From Planotetraspora mira (lineage in GTDB: Bacteria > Actinomycetota > Actinomycetes > Streptosporangiales > Streptosporangiaceae): 64,000 nucleotides of DNA. Positions 50,301 through 58,762 of the stretch are shown piece after piece (position 1 is the stretch's first letter; the number at the start of each line of letters is the position of its first letter). The DNA lies in contig NZ_BOOO01000031.1 in NCBI RefSeq assembly GCF_016863275.1, positions 1 through 64,000 on the forward strand. The letters run 5' to 3'. The notes under the pieces are model-generated. The model saw only the letters and a list, made by a program, of their open reading frames with translations. It searched no databases and had not been told where the DNA came from. A program made the position numbers and the translations under genes.

Positions 50301-51475
50301 GCGTGCTTCACCTCCGCCTCGGACTGGACGAAGGTGTAACTCGTCGGAGAGTCGAACACCTTCTCTCCGGCGACCTCCTCGGAGAAGCGGCCACTCATCG
50401 TCTCGCCGACGGAGGTGGTGAACCAGCCCGAGTCGTCCTGATCGACGAGGGTGCCGTCGGGCAGGGACCACGTCATGTGCGGGTGGGTCGACGCGCCGAG
50501 CGCGGAGGGGTTGAGCCTGGCCCGCATCCGGCCGGTGCTCGGCGTCCCCGTGATGAACGGGACGGTGAGCTCCCGGCCGGAGCCTGAGACGGTCCTGGGC
50601 TGCTCGGAGTCCTCGAAATCCTGGAGGAACTCCACGGCGGCGCCGCTGATGGGCGTGCGCCCGAGTTCCACCTGGATCTCCCCCTGCAGGCCGGCGGGGC
50701 TGCCGAGCAGGACGTCCTTGACGCCGACGTTGATCTTGTCGACCAGCGGTGTGTCAGGCGGCAGGAAGAGCGTCGCCTCCGCGATCGAGATGCCCTGCCA
50801 GCCCGGCGTCTGGCCGCGGGCGATGATCTCCGGGGGCGTGATCTCCGACGACGCGTCGAACACCAGGCGGTCCACCGTCATCCCGATGTCGGAGCCCCCG
50901 ATGAAGAAGCTCACCGGGTCGAAGGTGACCCGGTAGACGGCTCCCGAGGGGGCGGACGGGTCGAACGGGTCCGGCCAGTCGACGAAGTGGACGAGATCGC
51001 CGGCGCCCGACAGATCGATGCGCACGACGCCTGAGCCGACGATCCGGACCTTGCTCCGAGTCGTGTCCGGCAGCAGGTGCGCGACGACGGCGGGAGCGGA
51101 CGGCACGAGCGTCGCCGGCCGCAGACCGGGCACGGTTATGGCGATCCGGTCGACGAAGAGATCGAGGAACGAGGCGGCCCCGGCAGGCTCGAGGGTCTGT
51201 CCGGCGCCGGGAGTCGTCCTCGTGCGGACGAGACGGAACGGCAGTCCCGAGTTCAGCCCGGGCACCTCCACGTCCCAATCGCGCAGGGACGGGAAGCCGA
51301 GGTCGGCGATGGGCTGGACGACGCCGGAGTGGATCATCACGCCGGGACTGGTCGTCGACTGATGCGAGACGACGGCGAGGTTCTCGAGCCGGGACGCGAG
51401 GTCGTCCGGAACCAGTGCCTGGGCACCGGGGAACGGAGCCGCCAGGTCGAGAATGGAAACGCCACGTTTTGCCAT
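44303..51475 (-). CDS. Giant beta-rich protein with OmpA-like domain, unknown function
   Basis: 2390 aa, first gene of the operon. ATG 51475 (MAKRGVSILDLAAPF) is chosen because the frame upstream is AT-rich and Ser/Arg-biased; the ribosome site is weak. No signal peptide. Residues about 568-655 form an OmpA-C-like domain (LTILFDYGLSN...FVVIGRACDISDGPLNAKLATQRADAVKGWL), usually a peptidoglycan binder. Roughly 900-1450 is a long run of amphipathic beta strands (GLGVGVDIPGVLRGEGRLVL, GSVSFFFFSIEGCVGIEIG), reminiscent from memory of DUF6603-type or lipid-groove beta proteins. The last 900 residues hold further beta domains. The reading frame is intact over 7 kb, so it is maintained by selection. 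Confidence 0.65.
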   Translation of the reverse strand: MAKRGVSILDLAAPFPGAQALVPDDLASRLENLAVVSHQSTTSPGVMIHSGVVQPIADLGFPSLRDWDVEVPGLNSGLPFRLVRTRTTPGAGQTLEPAGAASFLDLFVDRIAITVPGLRPATLVPSAPAVVAHLLPDTTRSKVRIVGSGVVRIDLSGAGDLVHFVDWPDPFDPSAPSGAVYRVTFDPVSFFIGGSDIGMTVDRLVFDASSEITPPEIIARGQTPGWQGISIAEATLFLPPDTPLVDKINVGVKDVLLGSPAGLQGEIQVELGRTPISGAAVEFLQDFEDSEQPRTVSGSGRELTVPFITGTPSTGRMRARLNPSALGASTHPHMTWSLPDGTLVDQDDSGWFTTSVGETMSGRFSEEVAGEKVFDSPTSYTFVQSEAEVKHAAKVNVHVGAVDIANVVAVAGTAQDLNLLEFESALNPADAANLRWQHGEGADAHTRTGPDFVLIPSTDPGTSHIVVTDPDKRTRRIRVDVLAKGELLIGAQDGVHDRTGALLQVRGVDQTYGLNAFHRDASLVPFSTPAALSDGAVSVPDGGLAEVTVERGSGTEPDAPPPPVTEGEIRHLTILFDYGLSNPQTFGALAPRTRGPDIQASVQAWAAFFPDARFVVIGRACDISDGPLNAKLATQRADAVKGWLPADRTLVRGEQTTPSQEMADAQNAVAGLSPAEKGAKWLIKEIPEDVRKGWGKASTYTTRVEYRRADIYAVDGTYTPPADAGASDQRSPTDTQELDPALRRSYVPGEDADEVVLPEPRDPRLAWLVRLLVRWDSPTVTDWSDAIPTQAEFTFEWATTNVQTLPAPGGGDSPVPVRAPSEPVGQPSTEVYTLTGRWSYDSRSGQTVFSLSIASSGDPQGLAAIDSEFLAVALALAPALLAGIGASGVDGQMVRVAALAIAAGVLSSVAKDGEVVIHAAEIEHRQRSLTDTTGFRTRVLFDYTASLGLDIEAAGLGAIATDDGHPLKVRYKKVGLEFDDSKTEWYDKVGLVYEDVSFEVADPGRWQIDGPLGQLLQVVATRAGVGSTWFECDLEFALDLGVVSVTGATVRCTFGDDGFSAELRGLGVGVDIPGVLRGEGRLVLGDGGAFKAALELDLVSVGAKAMGALAFDPAHDFLSISLGLVLPVGIPLGATGLGIFGFLGQFVSNGARALPPGFDNDPVGREIAWFRDIPYENKFAPLRGQWAIGLGMIVGTLPDSAFTFNATGMFVVAFPDPTVVFGIDAKLVEKPAAAPSTQGAPADPSLSILGLVSINDEAVAVGVRGRYTIPKVLELLLPIDGYFPYPSTPKDAYVRIGSDGVVSEGRPGDPVTIKLLPGTLDVPAFSYLMIEESKLHRLGGDPEFNFDGFSVGFGAGWEIRWSAGPIRLEASAKILVGFGTNPILLKGGIFVKGELSLIVVKVSAKGSIVATVWNDGGFFPAVNLKGEFCGSVSFFFFSIEGCVGIEIGAPITPDAPPPPPPIGKVSLTDRRGFTTALATTTSPGLEQTVWPDTVPVIEFTHHLDVDLSGGAFGPGPGPAGPTWSGTSEMKYAYRLTGVEIVPDGGTPLPGPLDSGWWLPTSRPGVLSDGDVAVSESEGMFLALLAWDPGPWTYWLTDGGAGTDADPAGTPGRLCDPPARPKPNCVLGELGLRAGADDVRFLTAHAGEPPFPSRFTLLARERACGRPLASLVPFVAAQGWSLTPGRVDAGPFGEDVWWLAGITQHSFTVRTTELRGRLAPEIRDADLLLVVCRDFRRRPPVKPQRTCAVVADRFGPGEDLGIANAIGPVKIDSYSTDMRTFEGVNGVGTTLRYPNDGMAFHLPEAADEVLVTLHPLGSSAEVRAYDARGAVVASDQVSQGRDPVDVVLTAPGIVRVDLYRGSFEVGVVKICWGGAVAGPQLPDDSTTGAFPVVMGTAVGSGEHEWTPTVEQEIRTGEGICSLVRYTPPDAKATWSAVRIREWSGTGKNDAGRVGLVRLCGVSGSAAAQAEANAAFAAHLLATINDRAAAEEPARKDLLEANRGYTINVSWQWQGWVKSESRPEPPVVPPSGAWQNGPVQSYRFRTAARAVTTGVPPAELTDERDFDPRSLLRYLIAFEPDTHSAPHLLDDTLLVHLAVDHGEQLAALYGRHLQLRLRRTDPPPGSMPEQDHPDDEAIDVDWGPLFDAYRPLGQLLFLQAIREAPCLEEPVLGGTTGEITADLVPGAWYDLMLMATPAARPDAEDVVVSRAHFQASRYRDAAELLAALGFAVPGPVAFIAPDAMVAAAVPPAPLAVGDGDLDAALAAVGLDPWPLADQARTSILWLDDAGTWKLAGLLLEAPEAIVRTGRTALDVTACAYGGVTLAQRCRNLAGTRVLLTPSAPVAVTGADTITLALTRTVTDRTGTASSTTVTGRRFAIDVPRSVRMEAGA

Positions 51476-52026
51476 CGCCGGTTCCGTCCATTCGGATACG
51501 CGACTCGACGAAGAAGAGCATCCGCCGGCCGGAATACGTTCCCCATTGCATGACTGATTAAGTGAATTTCTTTTTTGTTTCCGCACCCCTCATCGCGCCG
51601 CCTCACGAAACGAGAATTTCGTGTGCAGCGCGGACCCCGTTTTCACACAAGCGATCGAGCCTACGCCATACGTTAACCGCAGGCGGGCGATCGTCAAGAC
51701 CTTCGGGACAGGGGCTGACATCCGAGAATGCGTCGACGGCGCCACCAAGCGTCATAGGTGGTCGTGGACACCATCAGTGGTATCGCGCATTTCCTGATCC
51801 GCCTGTCCATTCCGCCTCGAACGCCGTCCCCCGTCGTCCTCGCCTGGCCGGTTCCTCGAAAAGGACTATCGCGAGGGATGTTCGGGATTCATCCGTTCGA
51901 TTGCCGGGAGACTTGCGCGCCGTGCCGGCGGATGATGCACTCAGCGGCGGATGTGAAGAACGCGTCCACCGCGTCCTCGAACGTCGCCCCATGGGTCTCG
52001 AGCTCGGCGTGCCGGAGTTGTGATCG
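51476..52026. other. Intergenic region with the large-protein operon promoter
   Basis: 550 bases between the defence operon end and the giant gene. The right side directly after the jetD stop is coding-like on the minus strand in the jetD frame for about 45 codons. The left side, 51530-51700, is AT-rich and holds the inverted repeat ACGAAA-N6-TTTCGT (51605-51622), probably part of the promoter of the giant-protein operon. No further gene is recognised. Confidence 0.45.
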
Positions 52027-53256
52027 TCAGAGTGACGGGGCGTCGCGGTCGAGATCGGACAGGAGCAGATCCGCCACGGTCTCCTCATAGATCGGCCTGC
52101 GGACACGTGCCATCACCTGCCCCAGCTCCACGTCCCAGGGTGTCGGGCGCTCATCGCCGTCCAGTATCAGATCGCCGCTCTCCCGCCCAACCGCCTGGAG
52201 GTAGTCGTCGGCAGCGAGTCGCCACGGCATAGCACCGTGGCGCGAAATCACGGCGCCGGCCATTTCCACACCGGGCCAGTCGAAATCCCCGTGATACCGC
52301 AGCTCACCCCCGCTATCCGTGATCTTCCACGCAAGCCGGTGGAACGCCGTAGACGGTCTGCCCTCCGCGCATATCAGCGGCAAGGCTCTCGGACCGAGCA
52401 CCTCGGCGGCTTCTCGCAGCACCGCGGGGTTCTCGCAGACGTACACGATCGGGTGGTCGAGATGGAGCGCATGCGTGACGAGCTGGTGCAAGGTCACCTG
52501 AAAGGGCGTGCCGAAGGAGGCCGCACCACTAAGCCACTCCCCCAGCCCCGCTCCCCGAGCAGCAAGATTGAGCACCAGAACACGGCTGGCCAGATCGTCG
52601 ACGATCACATTGAACCGGTCCCAGAGCTCCCGACGCTCCTCGGCGCCCTTCGGCTTCGGGACTCCCGCGCGAATCGCCAGTGCCGCGAGCACCAGGCCGG
52701 ACAGCGGTCGGGGATGGTCGAGCGCGTGCGAGTGCTCCGTTGCCAGGCCGGCGAGCTTGGGCAGGGGAACGAGGTTCCCATCGATGCGCTCAAGCACGCG
52801 GACGGCCTGAGCGAACCTCGCCGGTTCTCTGGTCAGTTTGGTGAAGGTGCCATCCCTGGCGAGCCTTTCCACCCAGTCGCGGAACCACTCGGCACTGCCG
52901 TACAGCGGGCTCGCCTGGGCCACGGCCAGCAAGTCGGCTTTCGCCCTGCGTTCCTGCTCCAAAGCCTGAGGCCGGTTCCGCAGCTCCGGTCCCAGCTTCT
53001 CCAGAAGATCGACGAGCCCGGCCCCGCTCCTCGCGCGTAAGGCGACGTCCAGCTCGGCCAGCTTGACCGTCGTTTGCTTCACTCCGGATGGGATATGCCG
53101 GCCCAGCAGCCCGCCGATGGCCTTACGTTCTGCGTCAGTGGGGGCAGGGATCCCGACATTCGCGGCCAGGTCCCCTCCCGTGCTCTCGAGTGATCGACGC
53201 GCCTTGAAGATCAGCCGCGCGAACCCCGGTCCCGTGAACTTCGCCGGCTCCGTCAA
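52027..53256 (-). CDS. jetD: Wadjet defence protein JetD, Toprim nuclease (TIGR02679/DUF2399 type)
   Basis: 409 aa. JetD cleaves the circular plasmid DNA extruded by the JetABC SMC complex. The C-terminal Toprim-like domain shows the acidic residues as LPLICAEGRPS (Glu) and YHGDFDWPGVEMAG (DxD). The N-terminal DUF3323-like arm has GPGFARLIFKARRSLE and IGGLLGRHIPSG. TTG start at 53256 overlaps the jetC stop. Last gene of the operon. Confidence 0.88.
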   Translation of the reverse strand: MTEPAKFTGPGFARLIFKARRSLESTGGDLAANVGIPAPTDAERKAIGGLLGRHIPSGVKQTTVKLAELDVALRARSGAGLVDLLEKLGPELRNRPQALEQERRAKADLLAVAQASPLYGSAEWFRDWVERLARDGTFTKLTREPARFAQAVRVLERIDGNLVPLPKLAGLATEHSHALDHPRPLSGLVLAALAIRAGVPKPKGAEERRELWDRFNVIVDDLASRVLVLNLAARGAGLGEWLSGAASFGTPFQVTLHQLVTHALHLDHPIVYVCENPAVLREAAEVLGPRALPLICAEGRPSTAFHRLAWKITDSGGELRYHGDFDWPGVEMAGAVISRHGAMPWRLAADDYLQAVGRESGDLILDGDERPTPWDVELGQVMARVRRPIYEETVADLLLSDLDRDAPSL

Positions 53257-56200
53257 CGCGTGCCCCCAGGGGCAGGCTCCGTCAGTCCCAGCAACCCGTC
53301 CTCAAGGGGAACGCGCCGGCTCGGGGTGAACCCCAGCAACTCCGTGGCCAGTTCTTCGTTGCCGGAGAACCCGGCGGCGGAGTCGATGAGCTGGCATCCG
53401 TCCCACATGACGAGCATCGCCGAGACCGTGTGCGACGCCTTGTCGCTGTGCATGTCGTAGTGGGCCGCCGCGGGAACCGTCTCGTATCGGACCCACAGGT
53501 CGTGACCGGTCATGAACGCGTCCAGGTCGTAGCGGACGGTGAGCCCCAGCAGGTCCGGCTTGTAGATGTCGTCGATGCCCGCGAACGCCTCATCGAGCGC
53601 GATCAGCCGCGGGCAGGTGTCCGACGCCGACGAATAGAGGGCATTCGCCGCGGCGAACAGCGGCAGGTGGATCGCGGCGGATTTCTCCCCGCCGGACATC
53701 TGAGAATGGCGCTTCTTGCTGAGCCGCACCTCCTCCTGCCCCGGGACCTTGAGCCGGAGTTCGAAGGAACGCCAGGTTCGGTAGTCGAGGACCTTGGAGA
53801 GCACCTCCTTGTAGGTCGCCCGCGGATGGCCGGCCCGGTACTCCCGGATCATCTGCCGGATGATGCGGCGCAGGTCGGCGAGTTGGGCGACCCCCAGGCC
53901 ATCCCGTCCCAGGAGTTCGGACATCTCCCGCTCCGAATCGGTGATCTTGTCCGCCACCACCCAGCGGATGCCCACAGTCGTGCCGGTCGACATCGGCCTG
54001 GATCTGGTGTCGGCGTCCATGCCCTTGACGAGGTCCTTCGCGGCGAAAACGCGGTCGAAGATCTGCTGCGCCAGGCCGGCGAGGAGCTCGTCCTCGAGGA
54101 CCGTCCGCTCCCGTTCCTCCAGCAGGACGCCCTGTTCTTCGGCACGGTCCGCGATGCGCCGCGCGAACTCGGCGACCGGGTGACGGCCGTCGGCGTCCTG
54201 AACCTGCACGACGACCACGGACTCCCCTGGTTGCCAGTCCAGCCGATAGTCCTCCTCGCAGGCGTTCAGTGCCTCGCCGAACTCGTTCAGCGCTTCCGAC
54301 ATCCGGTCACGAGCGCGCTTCCTGGCCGTTTCTCCGGCCTGCCGTCCCGCGGTGGCCGCCTCGTAAAGCCCGCGGAGGTCGGCCGTGCCGTCCGGCAGGA
54401 TGGATCCGATCACCGCGGCGGCGTCCTGGTCGGCCAGCCGTTCGATGATCTCGGTCACGCCTTGTTCCGGCTCCACCCACTGAGCCCGGTCCGGCCACGC
54501 CGGCCCCGAGCCGATTCCGAGGACCGGCCGGAGATCCGTCTGGGCGAGCGGCCCGAACGCCGCCAGTTGGCCGAGCAGCTCACCCAGTGCGGCAGTGAGG
54601 CCCGTCTTCCCGTGTTCATGCGCGGACGTGGCTCTGACCAGGGCGTCGTGCTCGTCGCGGACCGACGTGTCCGCGGTCTTCCAGGCATCGGCGGCCACGG
54701 CGAACGCCTGTTCCACCTGGTTGATCTGGCTCAGGATCTCCTTCAGCGGCGCGCTCAGCGCCTCTTCCATGGCGGTCAGCCGCTCGGCGGCGCCCTCGTG
54801 CGCCTTCTCCTTCTCGGCCAGGGTGTCGCGCGCGGTCCGGTGTTCCGTTTCCAGCGAGGCGATCGTACGGCGCCGCGACTCGAGGTCCGTTTCCGAAGAC
54901 CCGATGTGCGTGTGTTGCGCGGAGAGCCGTTCGGCGGCGGTGATGAAATCCGTGATCGCCGCGGCGATCGCCTCGATCTCCTTCGCTTCGGTGGGCATGT
55001 TCCGGTCCGCGGCCGCCTGCCTCAGCCTGCGGCGTTCGGCGTCCACCTCGGCGACGGCACCGTCCAGAGCCCTGGTGGACTCGCCGTGTTCGGCACGGGC
55101 CAATGCCAGCACGGTCGATTTCTCCGCCAGCGTCCTCACCGCCGTGAGAATGTCCGTGCCCACCGGCTGAAGCTCCGACTTAGCCCGGCTCACATCGTTC
55201 AGCCGCTCCCTGAGCCGGTCGCCCTCCCCCCGGGCAGCCGACAGGTCCTGGGACATGGCCTCGATGTTCCGCTCGTACTCGGCGATCCGTGCCCGCCGCC
55301 GAGCCGCGCGGTTGGTCGCGCCGATGTACTCCGCCGCGGTCTTCGGCTGCGCGCCGAGGTGCGTCCCAAAGGTGAACTGCCCTCGCCGGGTGACCGCGGG
55401 TGTCGTGGCCGAACCGATCAGCGCGTCGGTCAGCGCGATCGAGTCGAGCACGTCGGAGATGATCTGACCGGGGACATGGTCCTGATCTTCCGGAACGAGG
55501 ACGCTCGAAAGGGTCGGCCCACTCGGCCGCAGCCCGACCGGAGCCGGGAGCAGGTAGGCGTCGGCCTCGGCCTGCTCCACGGCGGCCGCGGTGAGCTGCG
55601 GATCGGGATGAATCCACGAGGTGAGCAAGCCGGCCGCGTCAAGGGCTCCCTCGACAGCCGCCGCGTCAGCGTCCGAGACCTCGTCGGCGAACCGTACGAG
55701 CTGCCACAGCGCTGCGCCCCGCCGTGCCGTCCGGTCGGCGCGCCGGGCGCCGGAGAGCGCGGGCGCGTCGTCGCGTTCAGCCGCGATCCCCTCCAGGAGC
55801 GCGCCCAGCCGTTCGAGATCCGCCGACAGCTGCGCCGACCGTGCGTCCGCCGCCGCCACGCCCTGGGCGAGCACCGTCCGCCGCTCTTCGGTCAGGTCGC
55901 CGAAGACTTCGGCGAGGCGCGGGGCGCCCGCCTCTCCCAGGCGGTCCAGCCCTTCGACGAGGGCTGCGAGGTCGTCCGCGCTCACCAAGGAGTCCGCGGA
56001 CCACCTGCCGGCCCAGGCGTGCAGTCGCTCCAGCGCCTGTGCGCGCGTTTCCTCAAGGGTCCGAACGGCGGCCTCGACAGCCTGCTCCGCGGCCTCGGTC
56101 CTCCCCCGGGCCCTGTCCACGGCCTGCTCCGCCCGGCGCCGGTCCTTCTCCGTGTCGCCGACCTTCTGCAGACAGGCCTGCACGTCCTCCACGTCTTGCC

Positions 56201-57431
56201 GGCGTGCGCTGACATGCGCTCTGGCGGCCTGAAGATCGTCATCCTCCGCATGCACGATTCCCGCGAGCCTCGCGGCTTCGGCTCGGTCCGAGGCGAACTG
56301 CCCGGCTCCGTCACGAGCACTCTTCAGCCGCCGGTCGGCGTCGTCGGCCTCCTTGAGGAGATCGGCTATGCGCGTGGCCGACCTGGCGTTCGCGTCCCGC
56401 TCGTGAACGATCTCCTGCGCCTGCCTGCCGACCTGCCCGCGGAGGGTTTCGAGCTCTCCTTGAGCGGTGTACGCGCTGTCCTTCTTGAGTCCGTCCAGCC
56501 TGGCGGACAGTCTGTTCTGTTCCGCGCTCGCGACCTCGCGTGCTTGCTCCGCCTCGCTCCGCGCGAGATCCGCCCGGCGCATCTCGGTTCCCGCCACCGC
56601 GATCTCGCCGGCCTGCTTCACCACCTGCTGCGTACGGCTCGCGATGCGGTCGAGATGAAAACGCACCTCGGCTCGGAGGTAGCCGGCGTACGCCTCGAGG
56701 AAGGCCTTGGCGGCGCCGTCCGCGGCCGTGAGGTCGTCGACCTGCCGCTGGACGGCGGCCAGGTTGTCGAAGTCGCGCGCGGCCTGCTCGACGAGGTTCT
56801 CCGGCACCGGGCTCAGTCCCGCGGTGAGGGTGTCGGACACCTTGCCCGGGTCCAGGTCCTTGGCCAGCAACGGCCTGCGCAACGCGAGCAGCAGGTCGAG
56901 CAGTTGGATGTACCGTTCGCGCCCCAGCCCGAACAGGGCGTCGTCGACCGCGTCCCGGTAGTCGGTGGGGCTGCTGTGCCACGCCTCGGGCTCCAGCGCA
57001 CGTTTCAGTTGCTGATCGGTCAGTGGCCGGGAATCGTCCGTCAAGAGACCGAAGTCGACACCAAGCCGTTTGGCCGTCACGAAGTACGACCTCTTGACCT
57101 CCGGCCGATCCTTGTGGGCGTGCATGGCGATGATCAGCGTGACGGTCCGTACGCCCGCTGCGAACTCCATCCACACGAACCCGTATTCCGACTCCTGCCC
57201 TCGGTACAGGAGGTTGGACTTCATCGTGCGGTTCTCGCCGCTGAATGGATCCAGCCGGCGAGCGTCCACGACGCCGTCCAGGATGAAGGGGAACAGCACC
57301 TCGAGGGCCTTGGTCTTGCCGGAGCCGTTGTGGCCGCGGAGCACCAGCCTGCCGTCCGCGAACACGAACTCCTCGTCCGTGTAGTCCCAGATGTTGATCA
57401 AACCGGCACGGGACGGTTTGAACCGCTTCAT
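53253..57431 (-). CDS. jetC: Wadjet defence protein JetC, SMC-like ATPase (TIGR02680)
   Basis: 1392 aa, MukB/SMC-like motor of the system. N-terminal FADGRLVLRGHNGSGKT with Walker A at residues 33-40. Two long coiled-coil arms (for example 270-500 and 680-950) flank a hinge around 560-680. The C-terminal head has signature QMSGGEKSAAIHLPLFAAANAL and Walker B RLIALDEAFAGIDD. Start overlaps jetB (ATGA). With JetA and JetB it forms the loop-extruding complex that recognises small circular DNA. Confidence 0.93.
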   Translation of the reverse strand: MKRFKPSRAGLINIWDYTDEEFVFADGRLVLRGHNGSGKTKALEVLFPFILDGVVDARRLDPFSGENRTMKSNLLYRGQESEYGFVWMEFAAGVRTVTLIIAMHAHKDRPEVKRSYFVTAKRLGVDFGLLTDDSRPLTDQQLKRALEPEAWHSSPTDYRDAVDDALFGLGRERYIQLLDLLLALRRPLLAKDLDPGKVSDTLTAGLSPVPENLVEQAARDFDNLAAVQRQVDDLTAADGAAKAFLEAYAGYLRAEVRFHLDRIASRTQQVVKQAGEIAVAGTEMRRADLARSEAEQAREVASAEQNRLSARLDGLKKDSAYTAQGELETLRGQVGRQAQEIVHERDANARSATRIADLLKEADDADRRLKSARDGAGQFASDRAEAARLAGIVHAEDDDLQAARAHVSARRQDVEDVQACLQKVGDTEKDRRRAEQAVDRARGRTEAAEQAVEAAVRTLEETRAQALERLHAWAGRWSADSLVSADDLAALVEGLDRLGEAGAPRLAEVFGDLTEERRTVLAQGVAAADARSAQLSADLERLGALLEGIAAERDDAPALSGARRADRTARRGAALWQLVRFADEVSDADAAAVEGALDAAGLLTSWIHPDPQLTAAAVEQAEADAYLLPAPVGLRPSGPTLSSVLVPEDQDHVPGQIISDVLDSIALTDALIGSATTPAVTRRGQFTFGTHLGAQPKTAAEYIGATNRAARRRARIAEYERNIEAMSQDLSAARGEGDRLRERLNDVSRAKSELQPVGTDILTAVRTLAEKSTVLALARAEHGESTRALDGAVAEVDAERRRLRQAAADRNMPTEAKEIEAIAAAITDFITAAERLSAQHTHIGSSETDLESRRRTIASLETEHRTARDTLAEKEKAHEGAAERLTAMEEALSAPLKEILSQINQVEQAFAVAADAWKTADTSVRDEHDALVRATSAHEHGKTGLTAALGELLGQLAAFGPLAQTDLRPVLGIGSGPAWPDRAQWVEPEQGVTEIIERLADQDAAAVIGSILPDGTADLRGLYEAATAGRQAGETARKRARDRMSEALNEFGEALNACEEDYRLDWQPGESVVVVQVQDADGRHPVAEFARRIADRAEEQGVLLEERERTVLEDELLAGLAQQIFDRVFAAKDLVKGMDADTRSRPMSTGTTVGIRWVVADKITDSEREMSELLGRDGLGVAQLADLRRIIRQMIREYRAGHPRATYKEVLSKVLDYRTWRSFELRLKVPGQEEVRLSKKRHSQMSGGEKSAAIHLPLFAAANALYSSASDTCPRLIALDEAFAGIDDIYKPDLLGLTVRYDLDAFMTGHDLWVRYETVPAAAHYDMHSDKASHTVSAMLVMWDGCQLIDSAAGFSGNEELATELLGFTPSRRVPLEDGLLGLTEPAPGGTR

Positions 57432-58762
57432 TTCAGGTCTCCATCGAAGAGATCAAGCTGGTTTTTGGGCGGCGCCGGGATCGCCAGGGAGATGTTGCGA
57501 TAGCGGAGCGCGGCCGGAAGGACGAGAACGCCGCCGGGTACGGAGCGGGTGAGGCGCAGGTCCTCGAGCAGGGCGACCGCGGCGTCGAGCAACCCCTGCG
57601 GATCCTGCTGCCAGGCGCCGGTGAAGGAGGCCGCGCCGAACCGCTCGTACAACTCCCCGATCAGCTCTTCCAGCCTGTGCCGCTCCACGAAGACGAGCGC
57701 CTGCGAAGCCTGTCCGGGCATCTGCGCCCGTTCGGACCAGGCGAGATCACGGACGACCCCGGATTGCGGCAGCGCCGAGTCGATCCGTGTGAGCAGGTCC
57801 TGCTGCACCTCGGCCTCGGTCGGCGCCTGAACGCGCCCCAGCACGCCGCCTTCCTCAAGGAGGTCGGCGATCCTGGCGATCAGGAGACCTGCGGCGCGGT
57901 TGATGACCGCGCCCCTGCCGGGGAAGGGCCTGTCGGTGAACCGTCCCACCGGGTCGGCGAGCAGGACGCCTTCGGCGCGGCGCTCGACGACGAGGCCGGT
58001 GAGCCGGGCCAGGTTCTCGGCGACGTCGTCGCGCAGGAGAACCGCGGCCGTGTCCGCGTCGACGTCGGAGTAGTAGACCACTGGGCGCTCCAGCAGCAGC
58101 CTCCGCGCCCTTCTTTCGACAGACCCGGCGCCGTCCAGCAAGCCGGCGGCGCTGGTCAGATGTTGCAGCGGACGCGACGGCCGGAAGATCATCGCGCAGA
58201 TGTCGTGGTCGATGTCGTACAGGGCGTCGCCCCCGTCACCGCGCGCCCATGCCTCGATCGAACCGTCGGAGAGGCTCAAGGCTCCCCGCTCGACCAGCCA
58301 GCCGAGCACGTCGACGACTGCTCCCTTGTGGCCGGGGACGACTGGATCGAAGCCGAGCCCCTCGATGGAGTTGGCGACAGGGCCGAACTGACGGACGAGA
58401 TCGGCCAGGCTGATCTCCACACGTGATCTCTGAAACGAGCCGATGATCAGGCAGAGATACGCCAGGCGCCGACGGTCGAACGCCTTACCCGCCCTGTTGG
58501 TGAAGATCTTCCCCCGGGACGGGTTCAGGGTGTCGAGCTGACGGATCAACCGCACGTGCCGGGTCGTCGCGATCAAGGTGTAGCCGAACAGATCGTGAAG
58601 GTCGCGCGTCAGTTCGTCCGCCCACGGCAGCACCCGCTCCAGGACTCCCGGCCGGGGATGAACCGCGGTGATCAGGTCACTGGTGAGCACCAGCCGAACC
58701 GCGTCCTGGTACGCGCCGAGATCGCCGGCCTGGACCTCGGCCGCCGCCCGTGGCTCAGCCAC
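57428..58762 (-). CDS. jetB: Wadjet defence protein JetB (TIGR02678/DUF2398)
   Basis: 444 aa, kite-like accessory subunit with winged-helix folds that bridges SMC and kleisin. Family features: LTSDLITAVHPRPGVLERVLPWADELTRDLHDLFGYTL near the start, and the C-terminal RLEELIGELYERFGAASFTGAWQQDPQGLLDAAVALLEDL. GTG start at 58762 lies eight bases inside the end of jetA. Confidence 0.9.
   Translation of the reverse strand: MAEPRAAAEVQAGDLGAYQDAVRLVLTSDLITAVHPRPGVLERVLPWADELTRDLHDLFGYTLIATTRHVRLIRQLDTLNPSRGKIFTNRAGKAFDRRRLAYLCLIIGSFQRSRVEISLADLVRQFGPVANSIEGLGFDPVVPGHKGAVVDVLGWLVERGALSLSDGSIEAWARGDGGDALYDIDHDICAMIFRPSRPLQHLTSAAGLLDGAGSVERRARRLLLERPVVYYSDVDADTAAVLLRDDVAENLARLTGLVVERRAEGVLLADPVGRFTDRPFPGRGAVINRAAGLLIARIADLLEEGGVLGRVQAPTEAEVQQDLLTRIDSALPQSGVVRDLAWSERAQMPGQASQALVFVERHRLEELIGELYERFGAASFTGAWQQDPQGLLDAAVALLEDLRLTRSVPGGVLVLPAALRYRNISLAIPAPPKNQLDLFDGDLK

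Noticed and set aside
37742-51475. Contractile injection system or Tc toxin proper
   Set aside because: No sheath, tube, baseplate, AAA ATPase or RHS repeat gene is recognisable, so only a loose likeness remains.
53430-57503. 1357-codon plus-strand frame opposite jetC
   Set aside because: Entirely antisense to the SMC gene with intact ATPase motifs; Arg/Leu/Gly-rich without domains.
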